A DNA stretch of 64,000 nucleotides from Anaerolineaceae bacterium (lineage in GTDB: Bacteria; Chloroflexota; Anaerolineae; Aggregatilineales; Phototrophicaceae), in contig JACKCF010000001.1 of NCBI GenBank assembly GCA_020634165.1, positions 2,170,001 through 2,234,000 of the forward strand. The letters are read 5' to 3'. The stretch's first letter is position 1. Every line of letters starts with the position of its first letter. Positions 25,921-34,629 of this stretch are shown piece after piece. Under the pieces are notes generated by a model. That model made no database searches. It was given only the letters and a program-made list of their open reading frames with translations, and was not told the origin of the DNA. The translations under genes and the position numbers were made by a program.

Positions 25921-27083
25921 CGATGGCGACAGATAATCACTCGGCGCAAGATTCTGCCCTGCTGAGGTTACTCAGCCAATATAGCTACCAGCGGATAACG
26001 GATTTGCCAGAACCAGACCTGGGGCTGGCTGAGTTGCGACCGTTTCCCTTTCTGGCGATTGTTGGGCAGATGGAGATGCGGATCGCACTGATGTTGTCTG
26101 TTATCAATCCGGCGATAGGCGGGGTGCTGCTGATCGGCCCGCGCGGAACCGGCAAGACGACAGCCGTCCGCAGCCTGTCGGGTATTCTGCCGCATATCGA
26201 AGTCAGCGACTGTGATGAAGGTGTATTGCCTGCTGATTTTGAGGCAATCGACGACGAAGATGCGCGCTACCTTTACCCGGATTGCTACGAGAAATGGAAA
26301 GTGGGTCAGTCGATTTCTCATTATGAGCCAGTGCAACTGGTGGAACTGCCACTGAATGCGCGTATTGAGGATGTGGTGGGGGCACCTAACGAACGTGCCG
26401 CCGTTCACCAAAATGCTATTCGTATCGAACGTGGCATACTCTCCCGCGCTGATCGGAATATCCTCTATATTGACGAGATTAACCTGCTCGATGACCAGAT
26501 CACAGATGTCATTCTGGATGCTGCGGCCCAGGGATCGTACACTGTGCGGCGAGGTGCTGTTGTCGGCACGTATCGTTCACGGTTTGTGCTGGTTGGGTCG
26601 ATGAACCCCGAAGAAGGTCGATTGCGGCCTCAGATTATGGATCGCTTTGGGCTGAGGGTTTATGTGCGTGGGCTGACAGACATGGCTGAACGAGCAGAAG
26701 TTTACCAGCGCGCGCGCGCATATCGATACAATCCCACCCGCTTCATTCGTGAGTGGGAAAGTGCAACCGCCGCCGCTGAATCAGAGATTGTCGCAGCCAG
26801 AGATTTGCTGAACAAGACAACGCTCCCTGATGATGTTATTCAGGCAGGGCTGGAACTTATACTGAAATTGGATATTGATTCGCATCGTGCCGAATACACA
26901 TTATTCGAGGCTGCACGGGCCTATGCCGCTGCGGATAATCGGACGGAGGTCACGCTTGATGATCTACGCATCGTTGCGCCCTTATCACTCAGGCAACGTA
27001 ACAGCGAGTTTATGAGTAACTTCTTCGAGAATCAGAGTGAACAAGACAGAATCATTCAACAAAAACTGAACGAAATCGTCTGA
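25917..27083 (+). CDS. Magnesium-chelatase subunit I-like AAA ATPase
   Basis: The 388-residue ATPase has Walker A GPRGTGKTT, the Walker B stretch ILYIDEINLLDD, the ARLEDVVGA-like loop (here ARIEDVVGAPN), sensor motif GSMNPEEG and the C-terminal helical lid. These are the family marks of ChlI/BchI, the motor subunit of magnesium chelatase. The start may be TTG 25917 (overlapping the thioesterase stop) or ATG 25923; AAGGAG at 25907 suits either. No ChlD or ChlH gene is present in the window, so a role in chlorophyll synthesis is not supported here. Solitary ChlI homologues also work with VWA proteins in other tasks. A membrane protein gene follows after 10 bases. Confidence 0.88.
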   Translation: MTMATDNHSAQDSALLRLLSQYSYQRITDLPEPDLGLAELRPFPFLAIVGQMEMRIALMLSVINPAIGGVLLIGPRGTGKTTAVRSLSGILPHIEVSDCDEGVLPADFEAIDDEDARYLYPDCYEKWKVGQSISHYEPVQLVELPLNARIEDVVGAPNERAAVHQNAIRIERGILSRADRNILYIDEINLLDDQITDVILDAAAQGSYTVRRGAVVGTYRSRFVLVGSMNPEEGRLRPQIMDRFGLRVYVRGLTDMAERAEVYQRARAYRYNPTRFIREWESATAAAESEIVAARDLLNKTTLPDDVIQAGLELILKLDIDSHRAEYTLFEAARAYAAADNRTEVTLDDLRIVAPLSLRQRNSEFMSNFFENQSEQDRIIQQKLNEIV

Positions 27084-27093
27084 TTGTGGACCT

Positions 27094-27693
27094 ATGAACA
27101 CTCATCGGAATATGTGGCCGTATCTCTGGCTCGCCATCGCCCTAATTGCTTATTCACTGCCCTGGCAGTGGCATACCACCCATACGTTGACGCTCAATGC
27201 CTATGATCTGGCAGAGTGGCAGAGTGTGTTGGCTTCCTCACAAGATAGTCTGGCTGCGTTGGTGGCCAGCCTTAGCCTGCGTCTGCCGCTGCTGGTTATG
27301 ACGGTTGTATTTGCATACCTCACACGCGGCGCTGCTGACAATCTACATTTGATTGCCCGCTGGATCATTATTGGGTTACTGGTCATTGCACAACTGCCGC
27401 CGCTGACTGCCCTTACAAGCATCTTTCGGGATGCTAACAATGCTCAACAATTCACCCTGGCTGGCTTGAGTTTGCTCATGGTTATCGGGATTAGTTTAAG
27501 AAAATCGCCTGCGGACAAATGGCTGGTCATAGGACTGGTTACTATTTTTGTGATTGGGGGGCTATTCGGTATTGCCCAGACAATGGCTGCATTCAACGGC
27601 CTGGGCATAACCGTCATGATTGGTGCGGGCGGGGTGCTGCTTGCTGGTGTGATGTGGGGATTCTTACTGATACCGCACGGTGAAGCTGCCTAA
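27094..27693 (+). CDS. Multi-pass membrane protein, unknown
   Basis: This 199-residue protein is very hydrophobic and has about five or six predicted membrane helices, at residues about 8-22, 58-76, 86-104, 118-132, 141-160 and 170-190. It has no motif that I recognise. It is placed 10 bases after the ChlI-like ATPase and is the last gene of the long plus-strand run. A weak terminator (27709-27741) follows. A partnership with the ATPase is possible by position only. Confidence 0.65.
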   Translation: MNTHRNMWPYLWLAIALIAYSLPWQWHTTHTLTLNAYDLAEWQSVLASSQDSLAALVASLSLRLPLLVMTVVFAYLTRGAADNLHLIARWIIIGLLVIAQLPPLTALTSIFRDANNAQQFTLAGLSLLMVIGISLRKSPADKWLVIGLVTIFVIGGLFGIAQTMAAFNGLGITVMIGAGGVLLAGVMWGFLLIPHGEAA

Positions 27694-27708
27694 ACGGAGT
27701 AGGAAATC

Positions 27709-27741
27709 AAAAAGCGAGCTACCAGATTGGCACCCGCTTTT
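27709..27741. terminator. Bidirectional terminator between convergent genes
   Basis: An AAAAAGCG / CGCTTTTA pair flanks an 18-base loop between the membrane protein gene (plus) and the acyl carrier protein gene (minus). Both strands end in a short T-rich tail. The stem is short, so efficiency is uncertain. Confidence 0.45.
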
Positions 27742-27779
27742 AGATGATAGCCTGAAAATGCACAGAGGCGGGAAACCGC

Positions 27780-28016
27780 TTAGTCCATGTGCGTTTCGAT
27801 GTAGTCGACAGCCTGACCGACGGTTTCGATCTTCTGAGCGTCTTCGTCACTGATTTCGCCGCCGAATTCTTCTTCAAACTGCATGATGAGTTCAACGAGA
27901 TCGAGTGAATCAGCTTCCAGGTCTTCACGAAAACGTGCATCGGGAAGTACGCGCGCTTCGTCTACGCCGAGAACGTCGATAACAATTGCGGTGATGCGCT
28001 CTTGTATGCTTGCCAT
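27780..28016 (-). CDS. acpP: Acyl carrier protein
   Basis: The 78-residue protein carries the fatty-acid chain on a phosphopantetheine group attached to Ser37 in the conserved EADSLDLVELIMQFEEEF block. The start is ATG 28016, preceded by a strong SD (AGGAGG, 7 bases upstream); the frame's upstream extension lacks any similarity and is ignored. The acidic composition is typical. A TATAAT box lies on the minus strand at 28066-28071, suggesting a separate transcript. PlsX at 706 uses acyl-ACP as substrate. Confidence 0.96.
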   Translation of the reverse strand: MASIQERITAIVIDVLGVDEARVLPDARFREDLEADSLDLVELIMQFEEEFGGEISDEDAQKIETVGQAVDYIETHMD

Positions 28017-28147
28017 ATGATCCTCCTGCTTGAGGGCTAAATCGCCACTAGGTAATTGCTGGTACATTATACTGATAAATGGTCACTGTGCTAGTATAAC
28101 AAACTGTGTGCGCAATGGACCATCAAGGATGGTAGTTCGTAAACTTA

Positions 28148-28176
28148 TTGACACAACATTTGTTAAGCTGTAGCAT
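28148..28176 (+). promoter_or_regulatory. Promoter of the fni operon
   Basis: TTGACA at 28148-28153 (perfect), a 17-base spacer and TAGCAT at 28171-28176, 40 bases before the ATG at 28216. It would drive the isomerase and prenyl synthase genes. Confidence 0.75.
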
Positions 28177-28215
28177 AACCCATCTAGTTTTAACTATATC
28201 AGGGAACACTCGTCA

Positions 28216-29259
28216 ATGGCGGAAGTCACGCAAGACGTTACAACTGAAACCCGCAAGATGGATCATATCCGCATTAATCTCGAAGAAAACGTGGATTTCC
28301 CGCGTTTGACTACGGGTTTAGAACAGTATCGCTTTTTGCATCGGGCATTGCCGGAAATTGACCTGGCTGATGTTGATACCAGCGTGACCCTGTTTAACAA
28401 AACCCTTTCCGTGCCCATTCTCATCTCGTCGATGACAGGCGGGGCCGAGATGGCACAGCGCATCAACAAAAACCTTGCGATTGCCGCCCAGAAACATGGG
28501 ATCGCTATGGGCGTTGGCTCTCAGCGAGCTGCTATAGAGGATGACGCACTCGCATCCACATTCGAGATTCGGCAGCATGCACCAGACATTTTGCTGTTCG
28601 CAAATATTGGTGCGGTCCAGTTGAATTATGGCTATGGCACCGAAGAGTGCCAACGTGCCGTAGATATGATTGGCGCAGATGCACTGATCCTGCACTTCAA
28701 CGTGTTGCAGGAAGCTGTCCAACCGGAGGGGGATACTAACTTCGCTGGCCTACTGAAGAAGGTCGAAAATGTTGCCAAATCAGTGAGCGTGCCGATTATT
28801 GCGAAGGAAGTTGGCTGGGGATTTTCCGAGGCGGATGTTCGGTCGCTGGCGAATGCTGGTGTTCAGGCGATTGATGTAGCTGGTGCTGGTGGTACCTCCT
28901 GGAGCGAGGTCGAATTCTACCGCGCACAGACTCAATTCCATGCAAATGTGGCGCGCAGCTTCGCCGATTGGGGTATCCCGACTGCTGATGCCATCCTGTA
29001 TGCGAAGGCTGGCGCACCCAATTTACCAGTCATCGCGAGTGGTGGTATTCGCAATGGCATAGATATTGCCAAGAGCATCGCACTGGGTGCTACCGTTGGC
29101 GGCATGGCCGGACCATTTCTGAAGGCGGCTGATATATCTTCAGAAGCCGTTGATCACCTTGTTCAGGAATTGGCGGCACAAATACGGATTTCTATGCTTT
29201 GTACAGGGTCTGCAACCATTGCCGATCTACAGCAAGCTGAACTAATCAAATCATCATAG
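28216..29259 (+). CDS. fni: Type 2 isopentenyl-diphosphate delta-isomerase
   Basis: The FMN- and NADPH-dependent enzyme interconverts isopentenyl and dimethylallyl diphosphate. The 347 residues follow the family from RKMDHIRINLEENVDF, MTGGAEMAQRINKNLAIAAQ and GVGSQRAA to the FMN phosphate site VAGAGGTSW and the C-terminal ASGGIRNGIDIAKSIALGA. This type 2 enzyme is unrelated to the Zn-dependent type 1 enzyme. It is followed after 13 bases by the prenyl synthase gene, which consumes its products. The strong promoter upstream (28148-28176) supports a two-gene isoprenoid operon. Confidence 0.96.
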   Translation: MAEVTQDVTTETRKMDHIRINLEENVDFPRLTTGLEQYRFLHRALPEIDLADVDTSVTLFNKTLSVPILISSMTGGAEMAQRINKNLAIAAQKHGIAMGVGSQRAAIEDDALASTFEIRQHAPDILLFANIGAVQLNYGYGTEECQRAVDMIGADALILHFNVLQEAVQPEGDTNFAGLLKKVENVAKSVSVPIIAKEVGWGFSEADVRSLANAGVQAIDVAGAGGTSWSEVEFYRAQTQFHANVARSFADWGIPTADAILYAKAGAPNLPVIASGGIRNGIDIAKSIALGATVGGMAGPFLKAADISSEAVDHLVQELAAQIRISMLCTGSATIADLQQAELIKSS

Positions 29260-29272
29260 TTAAGGGCACGCG

Positions 29273-30286
29273 GTGTTCGCAAAATTCGTACAACCCTATT
29301 GGGCTGCTCTGGATGATACCTTGCAGGACGTCGTTCGATCAGCATTGCCTGACGAGGACAGTTTCGGCGTCATGGTTCGCTACGCCATGGGCTGGGAAAA
29401 TGCCGATGGCTCTCTATATGAGAAAGTGACAGGTAAGCGACTACGGCCCGCCCTGCTATTGATGACAAATCAGTCGGCAGGGGGCAATTGGGAAGATGCA
29501 CTGTATGCGGCGTCCTCGGTGGAATTACTGCACAACTTCTCGCTGATTCATGACGATATTCAGGATGATAGCCCGATTCGTCATGGCCGCTCGACAGTGT
29601 GGAAAGTCTGGGGTATTGCCAATGCCATTAATGCAGGCGATGCCATGTTTGCCCTGGCATACACATCCATGGAAAAGATGGCAGAGGTCGTTTCACCAGA
29701 GATCGCACTTGGGCTGTGGTCGATTTTCAATCGCACTAACCTGGAACTCACGCGCGGTCAGCACCTTGATATGCGCTTTGAGCATCTGGATGCTGTTTCC
29801 GTCGAGGACTATGTGTCCATGCTCAAAGGCAAGACAGGATCGCTGTTGAGTGCCTGTGCGGAAATAGGTGCGCTCATCGCGACAGGCAACAAAGAGCAGG
29901 CTCGTAAATATGGTGAATTTGGCCTGAATATGGGCATTGCCTTCCAGATACGCGATGACATTTTGGGCATCTGGGGGAATAGCAGTGTGACTGGTAAATC
30001 GGCGGCAACCGATATCCAGTCCAAGAAAAAATCCCTGCCTGTGCTTTACGGATTGTCAAATAGCCCTGAACTGGTCGAACTTTATAAAATAGAGACCTTT
30101 GGTGAAGCAGAGATCGATCAGGCCGTTACGCTGCTTGATGCTGTTCAGGCGCGTGAATACGCTATTGAACAGGAGCAGAAATTCCATCAGGCAGCAATGA
30201 AGGCGCTTGATGAAGCCCAGCCAGATCATAATGCTTCGCAGGCGATTCATGAATTTGTGGATGCCCTGTTTGACCGTACCTACTAA
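29273..30286 (+). CDS. Polyprenyl (geranylgeranyl-type) diphosphate synthase
   Basis: A trans-prenyltransferase that lengthens allylic diphosphates with isopentenyl diphosphate. The 337 residues have the first Asp-rich motif (DDIQDD, D94-D99) in LIHDDIQDDSPIRHGR, the basic GKRLRPALLL block, and the second motif as FQIRDDILGIWG, in which the usual last Asp is replaced by Gly. The start is GTG 29273 with AAGGG upstream. Chain length cannot be fixed with certainty; the two residues before the first motif are I and H, a small-to-medium pair that would suit C20. It lies behind fni and stops 3 bases before the convergent hemW gene. Confidence 0.93.
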   Translation: MFAKFVQPYWAALDDTLQDVVRSALPDEDSFGVMVRYAMGWENADGSLYEKVTGKRLRPALLLMTNQSAGGNWEDALYAASSVELLHNFSLIHDDIQDDSPIRHGRSTVWKVWGIANAINAGDAMFALAYTSMEKMAEVVSPEIALGLWSIFNRTNLELTRGQHLDMRFEHLDAVSVEDYVSMLKGKTGSLLSACAEIGALIATGNKEQARKYGEFGLNMGIAFQIRDDILGIWGNSSVTGKSAATDIQSKKKSLPVLYGLSNSPELVELYKIETFGEAEIDQAVTLLDAVQAREYAIEQEQKFHQAAMKALDEAQPDHNASQAIHEFVDALFDRTY

Positions 30287-30289
30287 TCG

Positions 30290-31480
30290 CTAGACAAAAT
30301 CCCGAATCACGGCGTTACTCAGGAACCTGCCCTCCTGAGTGAGATGTATGCGTTGATCGTCTACTGCCAACAGGCCGTAGGCAACATGCTTCTCGATGGC
30401 ATCCGAGAAGTGGTCGACGATATCAACACCGAAACGTGACTGAAAGTTTTGGCGATTAACGCCCTCATGCAGCATACGCATGCTCATCATGATTGTTTCC
30501 GACATGTCAGTTTCGTAATCAACCTTGACTGCTTTTGCTGTCGCGGGCGTATGAGGATACTCATACCTTTTGGCAGGCGATTGTAGTCTGTCGATGTATC
30601 GTTGTGGCAAACGAACCACTGTATAACGGATAGCATTGGCGAATCCATGTGCGCCTGGCCCTAATCCGAGATATGGTAGATTACGCCAGTACTGAAGATT
30701 GTGTTCAGACTGGCGACCAGGCTTAGACCAGTTACTGATTTCGTATTGATCGTAGCCGTGTTGGCCAAGTAGTTCCGTGGCGAGGTCGTACATATCCGCA
30801 GAAATATCGTCATCGGGTGATGGTAAATTACCTGCCTCGACACGTTTAGTCAGGTCAGTGCCACCTTTTAGCTCCAGGTTGTAGAGTGAGAAGTGGTCAG
30901 GATTCAGTTCGAGCACACGGCGAAGCGTTGTATCCCAAGTAACCAATTGCTGGTCAGGCGCGCCATAGATCAGGTCGAGGTTGATGTTAGCAAATCCGGC
31001 TGACCTTGCCGCTTCGACGCTGTGTATGGCTTCCGCAAAATCATGTCTGCGACCATAGAGATCGAGTTCGCCCTGATTGGCAGATTGAACGCCGATACTG
31101 ATACGATTGAAGCCAACAGTACGCAAATCGCGCAGATAAGGTTCTGTGAGGTCGTTTGGATTGCTTTCCAGCGTGATTTCGTCCAAATCGGTCGTATCGA
31201 AGTGGTGATAGATTGCTTTGAAAATCTGCTCGAATTGCTGTCGAGTCAGTAGAGATGGCGTCCCACCACCGAAGTAAAGCGTTTTGAGGCGTGTCCCTGG
31301 CCGAGATTCACCAAGAATCTTAACTTCCATACAGAGCGCATCGATATATGGTTGATAGAGGTTGTGCATGTCTGCATAGGTATTGAAGGCGCAATACGTA
31401 CAAATTGAGCGACAAAACGGAACATGAATATAAAAAGCAACTGGTTCATCTTCAAAAATCGGGGGCTGAATAGGATTCAT
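30290..31480 (-). CDS. hemW: HemW-like radical SAM protein
   Basis: HemW is a radical SAM heme chaperone related to HemN. The 396 residues begin MNPIQPPIFEDEPVAFYIHVPF and contain the CX3CX2C motif (C23, C27, C30 in CRSICTYC) and a following FGGGTPSLL. The GLGPGAHGF and NLQYWRN blocks are shared by HemW members. The start is ATG 31480; the frame is open further upstream but would run into the divergent promoter region of the kinase operon. No Shine-Dalgarno motif is evident before this ATG. The HemN-specific catalytic residues cannot be checked here, so I use the HemW name rather than coproporphyrinogen dehydrogenase. Confidence 0.9.
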   Translation of the reverse strand: MNPIQPPIFEDEPVAFYIHVPFCRSICTYCAFNTYADMHNLYQPYIDALCMEVKILGESRPGTRLKTLYFGGGTPSLLTRQQFEQIFKAIYHHFDTTDLDEITLESNPNDLTEPYLRDLRTVGFNRISIGVQSANQGELDLYGRRHDFAEAIHSVEAARSAGFANINLDLIYGAPDQQLVTWDTTLRRVLELNPDHFSLYNLELKGGTDLTKRVEAGNLPSPDDDISADMYDLATELLGQHGYDQYEISNWSKPGRQSEHNLQYWRNLPYLGLGPGAHGFANAIRYTVVRLPQRYIDRLQSPAKRYEYPHTPATAKAVKVDYETDMSETIMMSMRMLHEGVNRQNFQSRFGVDIVDHFSDAIEKHVAYGLLAVDDQRIHLTQEGRFLSNAVIRDFV

Positions 31481-31510
31481 AAGCGCAATGTTTTCCGTTA
31501 TAAACCTCAA

Positions 31511-31539
31511 TTGCAGTATTGTTGCACCTTCAATATAAT
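31511..31539 (+). promoter_or_regulatory. Promoter of the kinase/phosphatase island
   Basis: TTGCAG at 31511-31516, a 17-base spacer and a perfect TATAAT at 31534-31539, 60 bases before the ATG at 31599. It would drive the six-gene run that ends at 37738. Confidence 0.75.
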
Positions 31540-31598
31540 GATTCAAGACGACGTAATGGTTGATAATTTTGAGCAGTTTGTTCTAAGGTTGTGCCCTA

Positions 31599-33539
31599 AT
31601 GCCTGAAACAACACAATTCTCTGAGTCAGAAGGCAATGGCTACACGGGTGGTCGCTTGCGCCCGAATACGATCCTCCTGGCACGTTATAAAATCGATGCC
31701 AAGCTGGGTGGTGGTGGTCAGGGTGCTGTTTACCAAGCCCGTGACTTAAACTTCCCGGATGCGCGTCGTCTGGTTGCGATTAAAGAAATGATCGTCACGA
31801 CGACCGATCCCAATTTGCGCGCTTCGTCGCTGAAGACGTTCCAGCGTGAAGCCAATATTCTGGCAACACTGAACCACCCTGCTATTCCGAAGATTTACGA
31901 TTTCTTCGACCAGAATGACAGTGCTTTCCTCATCATGGAGTACATCAACGGTAACAACCTTGAGGAAATCCTGATTAAGACCAAGCGCATTCCGATGGAA
32001 AAGATCTTGGAATGGGCGATTGATCTATGTGATGTACTGCACTATCTGCATGGCTATCAGCCGGAACCGATCATTTTCCGCGATATGAAGCCTGCGAATA
32101 TCATGGTCGACAGCCTCGGCAAAGTTCGCCTGGTCGACTTTGGTATCGCAAAAATCTTTGTGAGCGGCGTCAAGCAGACGACTATCGGTACAGAAGGCTA
32201 TTCTGCGCCGGAGCAATATAAAGGTAATGCCAACCCGCTGAGTGATATTTACAGCCTGGGTGCCACGCTACACCATGTGATTACGCGCAAAGACCCTCGT
32301 CTGGAGCCGCCATTTAGTTTTGCTGAACGCAAGCTGATGGACTTCAACGAGGAAGCGACACCAGAATTGACAACGGTGCTTGATAAGGCGTTGAGCTTCG
32401 AGCCGGACAAGCGCTATCAAAGCTGCGCTGAAATGAAAGAAGCCTTTCTGGCGCTGCGCTACCGGCCTACTGTTTCAGTCACATCGGTACAGGCGAATGG
32501 CGGTTCTGCTGAGTTAAAGCCACGCAAAACGAGCCGCGAACTGACCAGTGCGCCGCTGGATGGTGTCGTTCAGCCTATCTGGACGTTTAAGACAGAAGAC
32601 GAAATTCGCAGCAGTCCAGCTTCCAGCGACCAGTTAGCCTTTGTAGGGTCGTACGACACGAACTTATGGGCCGTTGACCTGAATAACGGCGAGTTCATCT
32701 GGAAGCGTCCGTCCGATGCGGGTATCGCATGTGCACCTGGCGTCGACATGTCACACAGCCAGGTCATCATCGGCTCGGAGGACTATACTGTGCGGGCAAT
32801 AGGCATGCGCGATGGTCGTATCCATTGGACGCATATAACCGGCAATAAGGTTCGCAGTTCCCCCACTGTAGCGCATGGTTATGTTTTCTTCGGCAGCGAT
32901 GATGGCAAGCTTTACGCTTTAAATGCAGACAATGGTCGCTATCAGTGGGAATATGATGCAGGCGCGGCTATTCGCAGCAAACCATGCATCACTAATGATC
33001 GTGTCATCTTTGGAACCGAGGGCGGCGAAATTATTGGCCTGGAACTTAATGGCACGCGCAAATGGGCCATGCGTCCTAAGAAGGCCGTTACATCGTCGCC
33101 ATTTGTCGATCTTGAAGGCATCTGCTATGTCGGTTCGTTCGACGGCTTTATCTATGCAATTGATGCTGACAGTGGCTTCAGCCACTGGCGCTTGCGCACG
33201 AATGGCCCGGTCATCTCCTCACCAACTGTGCAGCGTAATCTGGTCTATGTTGGTTCAGCCGATGGCAAAGTCTACTGCGTCAACACCCAGACGGGTAAAG
33301 AACGCTGGACGATGCAGACAGAGAAACCGATTGTCGCCTCGCCTGTTGTCCACAATGGCGTAGTATATATTGGTGGCACAGATAATATTTTCTATGCAAT
33401 TGATGCGATGAGCGGCAAAGAACTGTGGCGTTTTAATGCCAAGGGTGCGATCACCTCAGGCGCACATATTGCCGATGATCTGGTCCTGTTTGGCTCGCTG
33501 GATCATAATTTGTATGCTTTGCCGGTTGTTCAAAACTAA
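31599..33539 (+). CDS. Ser/Thr protein kinase with C-terminal PQQ-type propeller
   Basis: The 646 residues comprise a Hanks-type kinase domain (about 28-290) and a propeller (about 330-646). The kinase has a glycine loop LGGGGQGAVY (37-46), Lys62 in AIKE, the catalytic loop as FRDMKPAN (R161, D162), with Phe in place of the usual His of HRD, and DFG with Asp180; the APE motif reads APE in YSAPEQY. The rest contains eight or so repeats of VYVGSxDGxxYAxDxxTGxxxW, the PQQ-propeller pattern. No membrane helix is found between them, unlike many bacterial PknB proteins, so the propeller is probably cytoplasmic and binds a partner. It opens the island with PP2C, J-VWA, FHA and a response regulator. 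Confidence 0.93.
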   Translation: MPETTQFSESEGNGYTGGRLRPNTILLARYKIDAKLGGGGQGAVYQARDLNFPDARRLVAIKEMIVTTTDPNLRASSLKTFQREANILATLNHPAIPKIYDFFDQNDSAFLIMEYINGNNLEEILIKTKRIPMEKILEWAIDLCDVLHYLHGYQPEPIIFRDMKPANIMVDSLGKVRLVDFGIAKIFVSGVKQTTIGTEGYSAPEQYKGNANPLSDIYSLGATLHHVITRKDPRLEPPFSFAERKLMDFNEEATPELTTVLDKALSFEPDKRYQSCAEMKEAFLALRYRPTVSVTSVQANGGSAELKPRKTSRELTSAPLDGVVQPIWTFKTEDEIRSSPASSDQLAFVGSYDTNLWAVDLNNGEFIWKRPSDAGIACAPGVDMSHSQVIIGSEDYTVRAIGMRDGRIHWTHITGNKVRSSPTVAHGYVFFGSDDGKLYALNADNGRYQWEYDAGAAIRSKPCITNDRVIFGTEGGEIIGLELNGTRKWAMRPKKAVTSSPFVDLEGICYVGSFDGFIYAIDADSGFSHWRLRTNGPVISSPTVQRNLVYVGSADGKVYCVNTQTGKERWTMQTEKPIVASPVVHNGVVYIGGTDNIFYAIDAMSGKELWRFNAKGAITSGAHIADDLVLFGSLDHNLYALPVVQN

Positions 33540-33555
33540 CCACTAGGACATCAAC

Positions 33556-34614
33556 ATGAGTTTCTTTCGCCGTCTCTTTGGGGGAAGCCAGAAAGACGAA
33601 TCCAAACAGAATTCTGCGGCAGTCCAAGCGTCAGAGCAAAATGTATCTTCCCTGACCGAAGATGATGATGGCGAAATCTCTGCAATACCATCAGGCCCTC
33701 CGACCAAAGTCGAGGAAACAGATGCTGAGGAAGCGATTTCAGCGGAGGACGCTGCCATTAATGATGCACTTGTTAATGGCGTGACTCGACCGCTTGAAGG
33801 TGATCCATTTGAGATATTACAGCCGGGGATTGGCCACTTGCAGGCCGCACATGCTTCTGACCAGGGTATGGTTCGCAGCAACAATCAGGATTCGGTCTAT
33901 CGGTTCTTCTCATCAAGCAGTTCTGTCGATGAAACGCCGGACTTCGGCCTGTATATCGTTGCAGATGGTATGGGCGGACATCAAAATGGTGAGCAGGCAT
34001 CCGCAACTGCGATACAGACGGTTGCCAATGCAGTGATACAGTCGCTGTATTTGCCATTGATTATGCGTCGCTTTAGCCATGATGGTGAACAACCCTATAC
34101 GATTTCAGAAGTGATGAATAAGGCCGTTAAAGATGCGAATCGCCGCATTATGATGACGGTACCGGATGGTGGCACAACATTAACGGTTGTGCTTGTGATG
34201 GGCGACCTGGCCCATATCGCCCATGTTGGTGACAGTCGCGCTTATATGATTACCAATGGAGAGATTGAGCAGCTCACACGCGATCACTCCCTGGCGCAGC
34301 GTCTGATTGAGCTTAATCAGATTTCTGCGGAGGAACAAAGCGAGACCACCCAGCATCGCAATGTATTATATCGGGCAATCGGCCACAATGATGATATCGA
34401 CGTAGACACCATGACGCGCCGTTTGCCAGCGTCGTCGTATATTTTGCTATGCAGTGATGGCCTTTGGGGCGAAGTCAGTAATCAGGATATGTTGGATACA
34501 GTCCTTGCCGCTGAGAACTTACAAGCTGCATGCGATAGTATGGTCGCTAAAGCAAACCAGCACGGTGGTCACGACAATATTTCGGTCATGTTAGTAAAAA
34601 CACCGCCCAAATAA
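33556..34614 (+). CDS. PP2C-family protein phosphatase
   Basis: The 352 residues consist of an acidic, low-complexity N-terminal extension (1-90, rich in Glu, Ser and Ala) and a PP2C domain. Metal-binding motifs are intact: D137 in VADGMGGHQNGE, GDSRAYMI, CSDGLWGE and GGHDNIS. Such enzymes remove phosphate from Ser/Thr with Mn or Mg. It follows the kinase gene after 16 bases and precedes the J-domain/VWA gene by 15 bases, so it likely reverses the phosphorylation done by the kinase next door. The unusual N-terminal tail may be a substrate or docking segment; this is inference. Confidence 0.93.
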   Translation: MSFFRRLFGGSQKDESKQNSAAVQASEQNVSSLTEDDDGEISAIPSGPPTKVEETDAEEAISAEDAAINDALVNGVTRPLEGDPFEILQPGIGHLQAAHASDQGMVRSNNQDSVYRFFSSSSSVDETPDFGLYIVADGMGGHQNGEQASATAIQTVANAVIQSLYLPLIMRRFSHDGEQPYTISEVMNKAVKDANRRIMMTVPDGGTTLTVVLVMGDLAHIAHVGDSRAYMITNGEIEQLTRDHSLAQRLIELNQISAEEQSETTQHRNVLYRAIGHNDDIDVDTMTRRLPASSYILLCSDGLWGEVSNQDMLDTVLAAENLQAACDSMVAKANQHGGHDNISVMLVKTPPK

Positions 34615-34629
34615 GATTAGGCTCGATCT

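Noticed and set aside
25917..27083. Evidence for (bacterio)chlorophyll synthesis and phototrophy.
   Set aside because: A single ChlI-like ATPase is not enough; no ChlH, ChlD, reaction centre or carotenoid genes are in the window.
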